NCBI GenBank assembly: GCA_910586595.1
Contig: CAJUJB010000011.1
Coordinates: 25,340 to 69,659, forward strand
Direction of reading: 5' to 3'
Source of the DNA: an uncultured Muribaculaceae bacterium
GTDB taxonomy: Bacteria > Bacteroidota > Bacteroidia > Bacteroidales > Muribaculaceae
Length of the DNA: 44,320 nucleotides
Part shown: one piece after another, positions 32,700 to 42,160 of the stretch
Numbering within the stretch: position 1 is the first letter of the stretch
Layout of the letters: every line of letters begins with the position of its first letter
Made by a program: the position numbers and the translations under genes
Notes under the pieces: generated by a model
Told to the model about the DNA's origin: nothing
What the model saw: the letters and a program-made list of their open reading frames with translations, nothing else
The model's database searches: none

Positions 32700-34676
32700 A
32701 TGAAAAATTTTCTACTCAGCGTAAGCGTCACCATGTTGGCTGCGACAGCCTTACAGGCTCAGAACGCAGCGTTTACCGGCCAGAAGGTAAACTTGGATGG
32801 CGTTGACCACCAGCTCGCGCCAGCCGCCACCCAGCGCGCCCAGGCTCCGGCCAGCCGTGCCGACGGAGATGTCCAGTCGCTTGACTTCACACTTGCATTC
32901 CAGCCGTATACGGCTCTGAATCTCGATGTAAACGTAGGCACTGAAGTATATCAGGCATTCCAGTTCTCGGCCACCAACTGCGAGCTCTATGCAGGCAAAA
33001 CCATCACCTCGGTCAACATCACCACAGGTTGCTATGGAAACACCCAGTTGAACGCAATAGAAAATGTCAACATATTCCTGAGTGAAGACCTCGACAAAGT
33101 GCCCTTCCGTTCACAGAGCGGCAAGCTCGGCACATCTGCGTGGACTACATATAAGATTGAACTTGACGAGCCCTACGTAATCGAGAAAGACAAACCATTC
33201 TTCATCGGCTACTCCTGCAAACCATCGTCGAAAAACGACTATTACATGGTTGTCGACGGCATGGCCCGCCAATCAGCCGACGGCGGTTACTACGGCGTGC
33301 TCCAGAATGGTAAAGTAATCTGGGATAACTCAGCAAATATCTATGGTAACTACTGCATCGGTGCCACCATCGAAGGCGAAGGCCTCCCCGAAAATGGCGT
33401 GAACCTCTTCGCTGTGCGCACTCCGTCGTATGCCGAACCTAATGTAAAATTCGACTTCGACATCGCCCTCACCGGCGCAGCCATCAACACAGCCAACTCT
33501 GTGGAGGTTGAATACCGCATTGGTGAGATGGATCCTGTCACCGTACCCATCACACTTGATCCGGGTCTCGCGTTCAACGAGTTTGACGCTTACGGCATCG
33601 CCAATGCCTCCTGCTCGGAAATCGGCGACAATCTTCCCTTCGTCATCACCGTAACCAAGGTCAATGGTGTTGAAAACGTGTCAACCCAGAAGACAATCTC
33701 GGGCGTGCTTGCCTGCTTCAATAAAAATGATGGCTTCACCCGCCGCTTTGTAGTTGAAGAAGGCACCGGCACATGGTGCGGATGGTGTCCGGCAGGTATC
33801 GTGATGATGGATTACCTCAAAGAGAAATATCCTGAGGAATTTATCCGCATCGCTGTGCACGGCAACGACAAGATGGCCGTAACTTCAGCCAACCCCATCC
33901 TGAACTACTTCTCAGGTTTCCCCACCGCACTTATCAACCGCGCCGAAGAAGTAAGCCCCACTCAGAATGGCCTGCTTGAATACCTCGACCTCTATTACTC
34001 TGCCTACAGCGTTATTCCCGCAGTAGTCGAGATCGACAGCCTTGGCGTGACCATCAGTGAAGACAACATCATCAACATCCCGACATCTGTAAAATTCGCC
34101 ATCGACCTCAACAACAATAACCGTTACCGCCTGTCGTACTATATCACCGAAGACAACTTAGGCCCGTACGACCAGAGCAACAATTATGCCGGTGGCGCCC
34201 AAGGTGAAATGGGTGGTTGGGAGAACGAACCCACCCAGGTTCCGACCATGTACAACGAAGTCGTACGCCGACTTGTCGGTGGCACCGCAGGCATCACAAA
34301 CAGTATACCCAAGGTAATCACCGGTGGTGAAAGCTACCACTACGACGGCATAGCTTCGCTGGCAGAAGTTTCGGGCGAAGATTACTTCGTGACCGCAATG
34401 GTAATCGACAACCTTAACGGAGAGATTATCAACGCCAAGCAGATCAAGGCCAACAAGACCTCGGGCGTATCTCAGATTGCCGCACCTTCGTCGGCTCTGA
34501 GAATCAGCGCTGCTGAGGGCGGCATACGCTTCAACGGCGAATATACCTCGGCCTCGATATATAATGTAGCAGGCCAGCTGGTTGCAACCGCCACAGGTGA
34601 AACCATCGTCAACGTTCCTGCCGGACTCTACATCGTCAAAGCAGACAGCACCACAGCCAAAGTCGCAGTAAAATAA
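32700..34676 (+). CDS. Secreted Omp28-like protein with thioredoxin-type CxxC and T9SS-like tail
   Basis: 658 residues with a signal peptide ending ALQAQ. Residues about 50-220 look like a jelly-roll carbohydrate-like or receptor domain (YQAFQFSATNCELYAGKTITSVNI); about 235-345 is an Ig-like region. A thioredoxin-fold segment follows with EEGTGTWCGWCPAG (Cys360-Gly-Trp-Cys363) and FSGFPTALINR, the expected cis-Pro site, as in Omp28-related proteins. The C-terminus SIYNVAGQLVATATG...VPAGLYIVKADS.TAKVAVK fits a T9SS type A sorting tail. Inferred location: cell surface. It may be a redox-active adhesin. It has its own promoter and an 18-bp perfect palindromic terminator. Confidence 0.85.
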   Translation: MKNFLLSVSVTMLAATALQAQNAAFTGQKVNLDGVDHQLAPAATQRAQAPASRADGDVQSLDFTLAFQPYTALNLDVNVGTEVYQAFQFSATNCELYAGKTITSVNITTGCYGNTQLNAIENVNIFLSEDLDKVPFRSQSGKLGTSAWTTYKIELDEPYVIEKDKPFFIGYSCKPSSKNDYYMVVDGMARQSADGGYYGVLQNGKVIWDNSANIYGNYCIGATIEGEGLPENGVNLFAVRTPSYAEPNVKFDFDIALTGAAINTANSVEVEYRIGEMDPVTVPITLDPGLAFNEFDAYGIANASCSEIGDNLPFVITVTKVNGVENVSTQKTISGVLACFNKNDGFTRRFVVEEGTGTWCGWCPAGIVMMDYLKEKYPEEFIRIAVHGNDKMAVTSANPILNYFSGFPTALINRAEEVSPTQNGLLEYLDLYYSAYSVIPAVVEIDSLGVTISEDNIINIPTSVKFAIDLNNNNRYRLSYYITEDNLGPYDQSNNYAGGAQGEMGGWENEPTQVPTMYNEVVRRLVGGTAGITNSIPKVITGGESYHYDGIASLAEVSGEDYFVTAMVIDNLNGEIINAKQIKANKTSGVSQIAAPSSALRISAAEGGIRFNGEYTSASIYNVAGQLVATATGETIVNVPAGLYIVKADSTTAKVAVK

Positions 34677-34706
34677 TCACTGCAATCCAATACACCTCTA
34701 AATACG

Positions 34707-34742
34707 CTGCGCCCCAAAAGTTGTACAACTTTTGGGGCGCAG
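34707..34742 (+). terminator. Perfect 18-bp palindromic terminator
   Basis: Bases 34707-34724 and 34725-34742 are exact reverse complements, so the hairpin has only the central TGTACA region to turn. It is followed by TTCTATTG and lies 30 bases after the Omp28-like gene. Confidence 0.8.
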
Positions 34743-34983
34743 TTCTATTGTGGCATTGCCTTGTGGAGTTATTAGCCACGACAGAGATTTATATGTCTAT
34801 AGGCCCTGGCAAAGGGCTATCCATAGGATAAATACTTATCATCATAGTCGGCCGACAATGATAATATTAAGCTTACTCTAAGTGTGTGGGGCCTCTGCCT
34901 GATTATGGCTATCCTCCAATGCAAGCCAGCCATTTATCCACTGCATAGCTCATATTTATCTTCCCCATGAATGGCTTAAAATA
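34743..34983. other. Gene-free spacer between convergent genes
   Basis: About 240 bases with no supportable reading frame. It contains an imperfect inverted repeat around GTCGGCCGAC (about 34847-34860, flanked by TTATCAT and ATGATAA) and a GGCCCT/AGGGCT repeat near 34802. A small RNA is possible, but nothing here proves one. Confidence 0.4.
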
Positions 34984-35015
34984 AGCAGGCGCCCGACCTA
35001 TGCCGGACGCCTGCT
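34984..35015 (-). terminator. Hairpin downstream of the jelly-roll/FN3 gene (distal)
   Basis: AGCAGGCG (34984-34991) pairs with CGCCTGCT (35008-35015), with a partial inner stem CCG/CGG. It lies beyond the proximal terminator and may act as a backup. Confidence 0.4.
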
Positions 35016-35025
35016 ATAGCTAAAA

Positions 35026-35043
35026 GCCCGGCGCGTGCCGGGC
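35026..35043 (-). terminator. Intrinsic terminator after the jelly-roll/FN3 gene (proximal)
   Basis: GCCCGGC (35026-35032), loop GCGT, GCCGGGC (35037-35043), then TTTT on the minus strand, 11 bases after the stop. Confidence 0.8.
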
Positions 35044-35053
35044 AAGAATAATC

Positions 35054-37285
35054 TTAAAGAGCGAGCTTGAAGCTCTTGCCGTCGATATTGAGGATATAAA
35101 CACCACCGGCGAGACCGCTGAGGTCAACTACAGCAGAGTTTACGGTGGCTACACGCATGCCCTGGAGATTGTAGAGGGCTGCCTGATTGAATTCACCGTA
35201 GATGGTGAGCGTACGGCCAGAGAGAGAGATCTGGGCGTCTGAAGCTTCAACAGCAACGTCGGCAACGCCACTATACTCACCCTTCTTACCAATGTAGATG
35301 CCATTGATCTGGAGGAAGCCAGAAGTCATGAGGGGAGACACGAGGTTGATACCTACACAGCGTGTAGCATCTTCGTCCATTACAGGCAGAGCCACAGACG
35401 AACGCTTGAACGCCATAGTTCCGGTAGACTTATCAGTTTCGTTGGCAGAGATATTCATGGTGCCGAGTTTCTGAGTCATGGCAGCACGAGAATTCTGGTT
35501 ACCGAAGTAAATGTCAACGATCTCATCCATGAGGCTTGTCTGGTTGCCAGAGTAAGAACGGCCGCTTACAGTAACCTCATATTCTTCACCGGCCTCAAGA
35601 GCGAGAGGGGGAGAAATAAGCCATTCATCAGCATCATCAGAGTTGCCGAGAGTAGGCGATACGATGTACTCGGCGCATACTTCATAGTCTCCGAATACAG
35701 AGTGACCGAGGTTGGTATAGAACATCCATGTAAAGGTGTCGTTGTTTCCGTCGAGGATAGTCCAGCGGTTACGCATCTGGGCCTCATTTTCGAATGTCTG
35801 CTCGAGCGGGAGCTCAACAGCCGGGCCAAGTATGAATGTGGGCGAGTCAGCGACTGATTCACCGTTTTCGTTGATTGAGCTGATAGTATAGGTATAACCC
35901 ATCAGACGCACGAATTTATTGTCAGTGACTGTGCATTCGGTGAGGTCTTCAGCAATAACGGTGCCGTCGTTACGGGTTACCTTGTAGCGGGTGCTGGCAG
36001 CATCGAACGAACCAAGCTGAGCGCCGGTGGTAGGAGCCTCCCAGGTAAGAGTAATCGACTTCATATTCTCGGCCACAGTGCCAGAGATGTGGGCTACAGC
36101 TGCGGGCTTGTCATATCCTACAAATTGATATGCGATGCCTTTGGCGCCGTTACCCTTGCCATTCACGAGCTGGATCTCATAGCGGTAGTTGCCACGTTCA
36201 GGAACGGTCTTATCGGTCCACGTCATAGCCTTGCCGGGTTCTGTTGCGGAGATGTAGTCAACCTGCACACCGTCACGCTTGATCACGGCACCATAAAGGT
36301 TGCCGATCTCGCCACCGCCGAAAGCTGTGGTAGGATTAACCCATGAGATTGTTGCCTCAAGCGCACCATTGGCTCCAGGAGCACTGGTGATATTGGTCGG
36401 GGCTGCAGGTGCGTCGATATTCTCAGCCGAGGGGATATACATGCCTACAAGACGCGACATGATACCTACGCGGCCAACCTGAGTCATGGTAATGTTCTCA
36501 AGGTCGGTGAGGTCGATTTCCTGGAGATATACATTTTCTGATCCAAGAGGATGCGAAGCGGTAGATGAAGCCCAGTAGAGTTTACCGGTTGTGTAGTCGA
36601 ACTCCATGGTCTGGTTCTGGAGCATGCCGCTCAGACCTGTATCGAACACTTTTGAAGTACGGCCGGTGAATTCGCCATTTTCATTGGTGTTGAAGGTATA
36701 GAGCACGCCCGATGAATCGATAGTCCACAACTTGCCGGTGATGTCGGCAGCAAGTGTACCGCCAGCCGCAGTTTCGCAAATGAGGTTGAACTTGGCAGTG
36801 TTGAGGTCGAGCTCATAGAGGCCGCCGAAGCCACTGTCGTAACCAAGTGCATAGATTTTGTCAGATACGGGGTCGTAGGTCATATCCTGGGGCTTGAAGC
36901 CGGTCTGCTCAGGATTCCACTGGCCTACAATCTCGAGTGTACCATTATAGATATTGTATCCTACAATGTTTGTAGCGGTAGGCTGCTCGGTAGAAGTGGT
37001 GTAATCGTAGAGCACTGCATAGAGGATTCCGTCCTTGGCGGCACCAGCATATGCACCTGTGCTGGGGCTGTCAAGATAAGACTTGAGCACGGTTCCGTTC
37101 TCGGAAAGATCGAAAGGATACGATACGAAACCGCAGTCATAAGTTTTAGAACCTCCGTCAGCCCATTCGGCCGAACCGATGTTGAAGCCGTAGAACACCC
37201 GGTTGCCGGGGGCGGCGGCTGTCATAGTGAGAGAGGAGAGCAATAACGTTGCCCCCAGAAAAGAATAATAGATTGGCTTTTTCAT
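35054..37285 (-). CDS. Secreted protein with propeller-like, FN3-like and jelly-roll domains and a T9SS-like tail
   Basis: 743 residues with a signal peptide (MKKPIYYSFLGATLLLSSLTMTAAA). Residues about 30-280 have repeated short strand blocks (MTYDPVSDKIYALGYDSG, ADITGKLWTIDSSGVLYTFN, MEFDYTTGKLYWASS) like a beta-propeller. FN3-like modules follow at about 290-490 (PAAPTNITSAPG, AHISGTVAENMKSITLTW). A jelly-roll choice-of-anchor J-like region spans about 490-660 (EQTFENEAQMRNRWTILDGNNDTFTW, DDADEWLISPPL). The tail ALYNLQGMRVATVN...GGVYILNIDGKSFKLAL is T9SS-like. No catalytic motif is recognised; a surface binding protein is the best guess. It is divergent from the M6-like protease gene. Confidence 0.83.
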   Translation of the reverse strand: MKKPIYYSFLGATLLLSSLTMTAAAPGNRVFYGFNIGSAEWADGGSKTYDCGFVSYPFDLSENGTVLKSYLDSPSTGAYAGAAKDGILYAVLYDYTTSTEQPTATNIVGYNIYNGTLEIVGQWNPEQTGFKPQDMTYDPVSDKIYALGYDSGFGGLYELDLNTAKFNLICETAAGGTLAADITGKLWTIDSSGVLYTFNTNENGEFTGRTSKVFDTGLSGMLQNQTMEFDYTTGKLYWASSTASHPLGSENVYLQEIDLTDLENITMTQVGRVGIMSRLVGMYIPSAENIDAPAAPTNITSAPGANGALEATISWVNPTTAFGGGEIGNLYGAVIKRDGVQVDYISATEPGKAMTWTDKTVPERGNYRYEIQLVNGKGNGAKGIAYQFVGYDKPAAVAHISGTVAENMKSITLTWEAPTTGAQLGSFDAASTRYKVTRNDGTVIAEDLTECTVTDNKFVRLMGYTYTISSINENGESVADSPTFILGPAVELPLEQTFENEAQMRNRWTILDGNNDTFTWMFYTNLGHSVFGDYEVCAEYIVSPTLGNSDDADEWLISPPLALEAGEEYEVTVSGRSYSGNQTSLMDEIVDIYFGNQNSRAAMTQKLGTMNISANETDKSTGTMAFKRSSVALPVMDEDATRCVGINLVSPLMTSGFLQINGIYIGKKGEYSGVADVAVEASDAQISLSGRTLTIYGEFNQAALYNLQGMRVATVNSAVVDLSGLAGGVYILNIDGKSFKLAL

Positions 37286-37321
37286 AACAGCAAAAAAAGT
37301 CGGAGATAATTATAGTTGATG

Positions 37322-37329
37322 CAAATTTA
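37322..37329 (-). promoter_or_regulatory. -7 element of the jelly-roll/FN3 gene
   Basis: Minus-strand TAAATTTG matches TAnnTTTG, 36 bases upstream of the start. No TTG is present at the usual distance, so only the -7 part is supported. Confidence 0.45.
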
Positions 37330-37482
37330 CAACATAGGGGGGCTTTTAGATGGAATTATAAGTTAAAGTATGTTAATGAGCGAAACGTTTAATATTAATT
37401 AACCATACAAATATAGAAAAGAAGGAAAATAATCGGAATTTTGCATACACAAGTTTATAAACCTTCAAATTTTCTTTGCAAA

Positions 37483-39219
37483 ATGCTCCATGTTATAAAA
37501 CGATGTGTTGTCATTTTCGCAGCTGTTGCGTCATACGCTATTGCGAATGCTGTTCCACCGATGCCTGGCTATATTAAAGTTGCCCAACCCGACGGAACCA
37601 CCATCGAAGCCCGCATAGAGGGTAATTCAGATTTTCATTATTACGTCACGCCCGAAGGTAATTGTCTCGTAGGCGACCTTACCGACGGTTTTATAAAGCC
37701 TGCAACCATTGACTCCGAAGGCATGATTGTGCCTATGGAAACCGCTGGTGTGCATAGCCGCGGAATCTCGGCAGAATTCACAGCCGAAGATTTCCGGGCC
37801 GCTGCTTTACGCACACGCGAGGCCATCATTGCCAAGCGTGAGGCTCGTCGTGCTCCGGCACGCATAGCTCCCGGCGCGATCAAACGCGACTTCCCTACCA
37901 CGGGCACTGTGCGCGGTCTTATCGTGCTGGCAGAATTTCAAGACGTGAAATTCCAGGAAGGCTCCACCCAGGAATACTTCGATACAAAAGTAAACACCTA
38001 CGGCTACTCCGGCCCGGAGACCTATGGCAGTGTGGTTGATTACTTCAAAGAACAGTCGGGCGGTGTATTCACTCCCGAGTTTGACGTTGTAGGCCCGGTT
38101 ACTCTTCCCCGCAAACGCGCCGACTACGGTCTCGACGAAGATGTCGACGGCTTCTTCCGCGAAGCTGCCATCGCAGCCCGCGACCAGGCCAAGGTAGATT
38201 TCTCCCGCTACGACATCAACGAAGACTATTTCGTTGACTTCTTCTTTGTAATTTTCGCCGGCCACGGCGAAGCCCAGGGCGGCCCCGCGGAATGCATCTG
38301 GCCCGTAATGAAGGATGAGTCTGATTACATCTTCGATGCATTCAACGGCCTCTACCTCGGCGTAAGCGCTTGCTCTTGCGAGCTCAAACACGGCGAAGGC
38401 ACTGACCTCGACGGCGTAGGCACCATCTGCCACGAATTCAGCCACATCCTCGGACTCCCCGACATCTACGACTCCACCTACTCCGGCGGCTATGGCATGG
38501 GCCACTTCGACATGATGGACCGCGGCCCGTACAACAACGACCTAATCACTCCGAGCGGCTACACCGCAATGGATAAATACACTCTCGGATGGCTCGAGCC
38601 CCGCATCCTCGAAGAACCCGAAAAAGACGTCACCCTCCGCAGCTTCGTATCTTCAAACGACTGCTGCTTCATCGTAAACCCCGATAATCCCAACGAGTAT
38701 TACACTCTCGAGAACCGCCAGCTTGAAGGCTTTGACTCTGCCCTTCCCGGCCACGGCCTCGTCATCTCCTACGTGAACTACGACCGCTCACTCTGGAAAA
38801 AGAACGTGATAAATTCTCCCGGAATGGCCCGCTACGAACATGTGACCATCGTTCCGGCCGACGGCATGAAGGAACTCGAGCTCGAAAATACCCGTCCGCT
38901 TGAAGCAGGCGATCCCTGGCCCGGAAGCACCGGCAAGACCGAGTTCACCAACACTTCAATTCCCGCCGCCCTCTGGCGCAGCTCCGGCACCTCAACCCCT
39001 GTAAACATGCCCATCACCAACATCCGCGAAAGCGAAGATGGCGTGATCACATTCGACTTCAACATCGCGGCTTCTGTAAATGACATCATAGCTTCTCCTT
39101 CAGAAAAGAAGACCTACTTCAACCTGCAGGGCATGGAAGTACCTGGCGAGCAGCTCGCTCCTGGCATCTACATTGTGCGCACACAAGATGGAAAAACTAC
39201 TAAAATCTCTGTCCGCTGA
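37483..39219 (+). CDS. Secreted M6-like zinc metalloprotease with T9SS-like tail
   Basis: 578 residues from the ATG at 37483. The frame extends 14 codons up to a TTG, but the ATG gives a proper signal peptide (MLHVIKRCVVIFAAVASYAIANA). Residues about 130-400 carry an M6-type metallopeptidase domain: the zinc site HEFSHILGLPD (His317, Glu318, His321) followed by the GGYGMGHFDMMDRG turn. The pro-region at about 30-110 contains the YVTPEGNCLVGDLTDG motif typical of these proteins. The tail TYFNLQGMEVPGEQLAPGIYIV and ISVR is T9SS-like. It probably degrades host, dietary or bacterial proteins outside the cell. A gene 50 bases downstream on the same strand may share its transcript. Confidence 0.9.
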   Translation: MLHVIKRCVVIFAAVASYAIANAVPPMPGYIKVAQPDGTTIEARIEGNSDFHYYVTPEGNCLVGDLTDGFIKPATIDSEGMIVPMETAGVHSRGISAEFTAEDFRAAALRTREAIIAKREARRAPARIAPGAIKRDFPTTGTVRGLIVLAEFQDVKFQEGSTQEYFDTKVNTYGYSGPETYGSVVDYFKEQSGGVFTPEFDVVGPVTLPRKRADYGLDEDVDGFFREAAIAARDQAKVDFSRYDINEDYFVDFFFVIFAGHGEAQGGPAECIWPVMKDESDYIFDAFNGLYLGVSACSCELKHGEGTDLDGVGTICHEFSHILGLPDIYDSTYSGGYGMGHFDMMDRGPYNNDLITPSGYTAMDKYTLGWLEPRILEEPEKDVTLRSFVSSNDCCFIVNPDNPNEYYTLENRQLEGFDSALPGHGLVISYVNYDRSLWKKNVINSPGMARYEHVTIVPADGMKELELENTRPLEAGDPWPGSTGKTEFTNTSIPAALWRSSGTSTPVNMPITNIRESEDGVITFDFNIAASVNDIIASPSEKKTYFNLQGMEVPGEQLAPGIYIVRTQDGKTTKISVR

Positions 39220-39269
39220 GATTTTTAGCAACCACCATTTCATACTTTTCACTCATTAACACTAACCCT

Positions 39270-42020
39270 ATGAAGAAGAATTTTTTACTCCTTCTGTTTG
39301 CTGCTCTCCTGGGAGTGGTATCGGCATCGGCCGACATGGTTCGCATCAATGTGGACAATGCCGCCAATGTCATCGTCACCACCGCGAATGGCGCGAACAC
39401 TCTCACACTCGTTGATGGAATGAATTCCTTCGACCTCTCGACGAGCGACAATCCTCTCGCCGTACAGGCGGCCGATGGCGCTGAAATTGTCGAGGTCACC
39501 AAAAACAACGAGCCCGTTATGGCCTCCGGTTACGGCACTCCCGTATACCGCATGGCAATCGAGCCAATGATGGTCAACATCACCACTTCCGGATCCACTG
39601 TTGAGAAGAATTACAACATCTGGTTCCAGCCCACATTCCTTGGGTCTATTTCAGTAACCTGCAACGGTGAAAAGACTGTCATCGCCGACCAGCAGTACTA
39701 CCAGTTCCCTGCTGACGCCGAGCTCGTAATCGCCCCTGAGGAAGGATATGAGATTGTATCTGTATCAGCTGATAGCGCCACAGACAACGGCAACGGAACA
39801 TGGACTGTAAAGAATTCACGCGACTATGGATATGTCGACGTGAAGGTTGCCGAGAAAGGCATCCACTTCACAGCTGAAGTGAATGTAGCCGCCAATATCG
39901 CCATCATCGCCACCCTTCAGGAAGACTCAGGTTCTGGCGACGCTGTGGTTAAAGAAATCGACCTGTCGGGTAACGGCCCGTACGACGGCACAGCTCCCGA
40001 CGGCACACTCTACCTCAACTTCTGGCCCGCAGCCGGCGGTACAATCAACTCCATCACCCGTGTTGCAGCCGACGGCAGCGTCACTGCACTCGTAAACAGC
40101 GCATATGTAGGCTGGAGAAGCACAGTTGCCGAAGGCGACAACTTCATCTTCGACGTAACCGGCCCCGAGGTAGAACTTACCTTTGCTGGCGCACGCGGTT
40201 TCTCCGTTTCCGACTTCGTGATCAACACCGGCAAGACCAAACTTAACGTAACCACCGAAAATCCCACCGCAAAAGTACGCGTAGGCGAAACCATCGCCGT
40301 CGCAGGTGCTAACGGCACAACTCTTTCGGGCCTCTATGCCGCAGCCACCACATGCGAGACTCTCTTCGACAAATATGGTGTGACCTTCGCTAAAGTCACC
40401 GGTGCTGGCAGCGTCAGCCTCTACGGCATGACCAAGACTGGCATGGACATCAGCGTTGATAATGCATCTGCCGTAACCGTTACCGGCGGTGCCGGCAATG
40501 GTGCAGCCATCTCTCTTACCACCGGCACCAACACCATCGAATCTGTCCAGAACCCCCTCAAGATCGCAGCCACCGCTGGCTACCGCATCGAATCTGTATA
40601 CGCCGACGGTGTATCTCTCGCGCCTAACGCCGACGGAACCTACAATGCCGAGCTCCTTCAGGACGGCACCGTGGTTATTTTCACCGCCGAGCTCCCCAAA
40701 CCTCTGCCTATTACCTTCTCGGTAACCGGCGACGCCTCCAAGCTCATCATTACTAAGGACGGCCAAACCGTTGAGTTCTCAGAAATGTTAGAGATCCAGC
40801 CCGGCACCGAGATCACCGTTGGTGTTCAGGAAGGTTGGCTTATCAAAGAACTCAGCCTCACCGGCAATGAATCTGTGACATACGACGAAGAGACAGGTAT
40901 CTATACCTTCGCACCCCGCCACGCAACCACCGTAATCATCAACGTTGAGAAATGGGTGGCAGCTCCCGGAAATGCCCTCGTGACATTCACTACCGACATG
41001 CCTCGAGTAAGCGCATTCCTCTATGACGCAGAAGGCGAACGTATCGGTTCTCTCAAGGTCGGTATCAACGAAGTTAAAATCGGTTCTCAGGTAACCGTGC
41101 AGATCTTCGGCGACCTTTACCTTAAAGAAGTTCTTGTCAACGGTAAGGCTCTCGACATTGCAGTTGATGCCAAGACAGCGACATTCACCGTTGAAGGTGA
41201 GACTACTCTCGAAGTATCTACCTACGAGCTCTGCCACATCTCCGGCTACAAGACTTCCAACCCCGACAACCACTCGTTCCTTGGCTATATCTACATCAAT
41301 GAGGTAGGCCAGAGCAGCGCAAGTGTTCCCGCCGGCGGAAGCTTCACCGTACTCCCCACTCCCGAACGCGGCTATAAATTCGCAGGCTTTAGCTTCGTAT
41401 ATCCCGAGGAAATCAAAGACCAGATCGGTGACGAAATCAAAGACTCGTACACCATCACCGTACCCGATGGCGTAAACTCTATTATCTTCGAAGGCAAATT
41501 CGAATCTGACAACGGAGAAGTTGTATACACCGTACGCGGCTCCAACTGCTTCGTTGACTCTTGGGAGAATATCAGCGACGACTATATCGTATACATCAAC
41601 GTTGACGGCGCCCTCCTGATCGAATACAACGCATTCGAAGGCGATACCGTACATCTCGCCACCACAGGCCGCGACGCAAGCAAGCCCGCCAAGATCGAGA
41701 CCTACTGCCTCTACTACCACAACCAGAAGCCCATCAGCGCTGACTACGTTGTGAATCCCGAAGATGCTAACGCCGACAACGTAATCTATGTTTCGGCTTA
41801 CATCAACACCCAGACAGGTGTAGAAGGTGTGACTGTAGACGGTGAACTTTCTTACGACCACGCAAGCAAGATCCTCACCGCCCCCGCAGCTGTGAAGGTA
41901 TTCTCAACCTCAGGCCGCCTCGTGCTCACCGCCGAAGCTGGCGAAGTTTCGCTCGAGACTCTTCCCGCCGGCATGTATATCGCCACCACCGGTAGCTCTA
42001 CAATCAAGATTGTGAAGTAA
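39270..42020 (+). CDS. Large secreted repeat protein of unknown function with T9SS-like tail
   Basis: 916 residues with a signal peptide (MKKNFLLLLFAALLGVVSASA). The body is all-beta and repetitive. Related blocks of the form V.VDNA..V.VT...G....L..G.N......NPL.IAA..GY.I..V begin near residues 22 and 395, and similar GY.I..V endings recur (EEGYEIVSVSAD, EAGYRIESVYADG, ERGYKFAGFSF). The tail VKVFSTSGRLVLTAEAGEVSLETLPAGMYIAT...KIVK is T9SS-like. I do not recognise a family or active site. It begins 50 bases after the M6-like protease, so the two may be coexpressed, and it ends at a strong terminator. Confidence 0.82.
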   Translation: MKKNFLLLLFAALLGVVSASADMVRINVDNAANVIVTTANGANTLTLVDGMNSFDLSTSDNPLAVQAADGAEIVEVTKNNEPVMASGYGTPVYRMAIEPMMVNITTSGSTVEKNYNIWFQPTFLGSISVTCNGEKTVIADQQYYQFPADAELVIAPEEGYEIVSVSADSATDNGNGTWTVKNSRDYGYVDVKVAEKGIHFTAEVNVAANIAIIATLQEDSGSGDAVVKEIDLSGNGPYDGTAPDGTLYLNFWPAAGGTINSITRVAADGSVTALVNSAYVGWRSTVAEGDNFIFDVTGPEVELTFAGARGFSVSDFVINTGKTKLNVTTENPTAKVRVGETIAVAGANGTTLSGLYAAATTCETLFDKYGVTFAKVTGAGSVSLYGMTKTGMDISVDNASAVTVTGGAGNGAAISLTTGTNTIESVQNPLKIAATAGYRIESVYADGVSLAPNADGTYNAELLQDGTVVIFTAELPKPLPITFSVTGDASKLIITKDGQTVEFSEMLEIQPGTEITVGVQEGWLIKELSLTGNESVTYDEETGIYTFAPRHATTVIINVEKWVAAPGNALVTFTTDMPRVSAFLYDAEGERIGSLKVGINEVKIGSQVTVQIFGDLYLKEVLVNGKALDIAVDAKTATFTVEGETTLEVSTYELCHISGYKTSNPDNHSFLGYIYINEVGQSSASVPAGGSFTVLPTPERGYKFAGFSFVYPEEIKDQIGDEIKDSYTITVPDGVNSIIFEGKFESDNGEVVYTVRGSNCFVDSWENISDDYIVYINVDGALLIEYNAFEGDTVHLATTGRDASKPAKIETYCLYYHNQKPISADYVVNPEDANADNVIYVSAYINTQTGVEGVTVDGELSYDHASKILTAPAAVKVFSTSGRLVLTAEAGEVSLETLPAGMYIATTGSSTIKIVK

Positions 42021-42041
42021 ACCACGATAACATCCAATAAC

Positions 42042-42077
42042 AACACCGCCGGATTCATGGTCGAATCCGGCGGTGTT
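42042..42077 (+). terminator. Strong intrinsic terminator
   Basis: A perfect 15-bp stem (42042-42056 with 42063-42077), a six-base loop, then TATTTTTT. It lies 21 bases after the unknown secreted protein and separates that region from the DsbA/MarR region. Confidence 0.9.
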
Positions 42078-42102
42078 TATTTTTTCTGCCAACCCAAATA
42101 TT

Positions 42103-42117
42103 ATTGATTAGTCAACA
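42103..42117 (+). promoter_or_regulatory. Putative MarR operator upstream of the DsbA-like gene
   Basis: ATTGATTAGTCAACA, identical to 43167-43181 in the marR promoter. The core TTGATTAGTCAA is symmetric at 10 of 12 positions. It lies 44 bases before the DsbA-like start, in the expected promoter area. Confidence 0.55.
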
Positions 42118-42160
42118 ATACATAGTCTCTTCTTGTTAATACGACTGAACTAAAACCAGA

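Noticed and set aside
37441..37482. An upstream TTG start for the M6-like protease.
   Set aside because: The extra 14 residues would precede and spoil a good signal peptide beginning at the ATG 37483.
40788..41861. A 357-codon minus-strand open frame, with another at 39927-40766, opposite the unknown secreted protein.
   Set aside because: They are antisense to a gene with a clear signal peptide and tail, have low-complexity Val/Gly-rich composition typical of complementary-frame reading, and show no recognisable domain.
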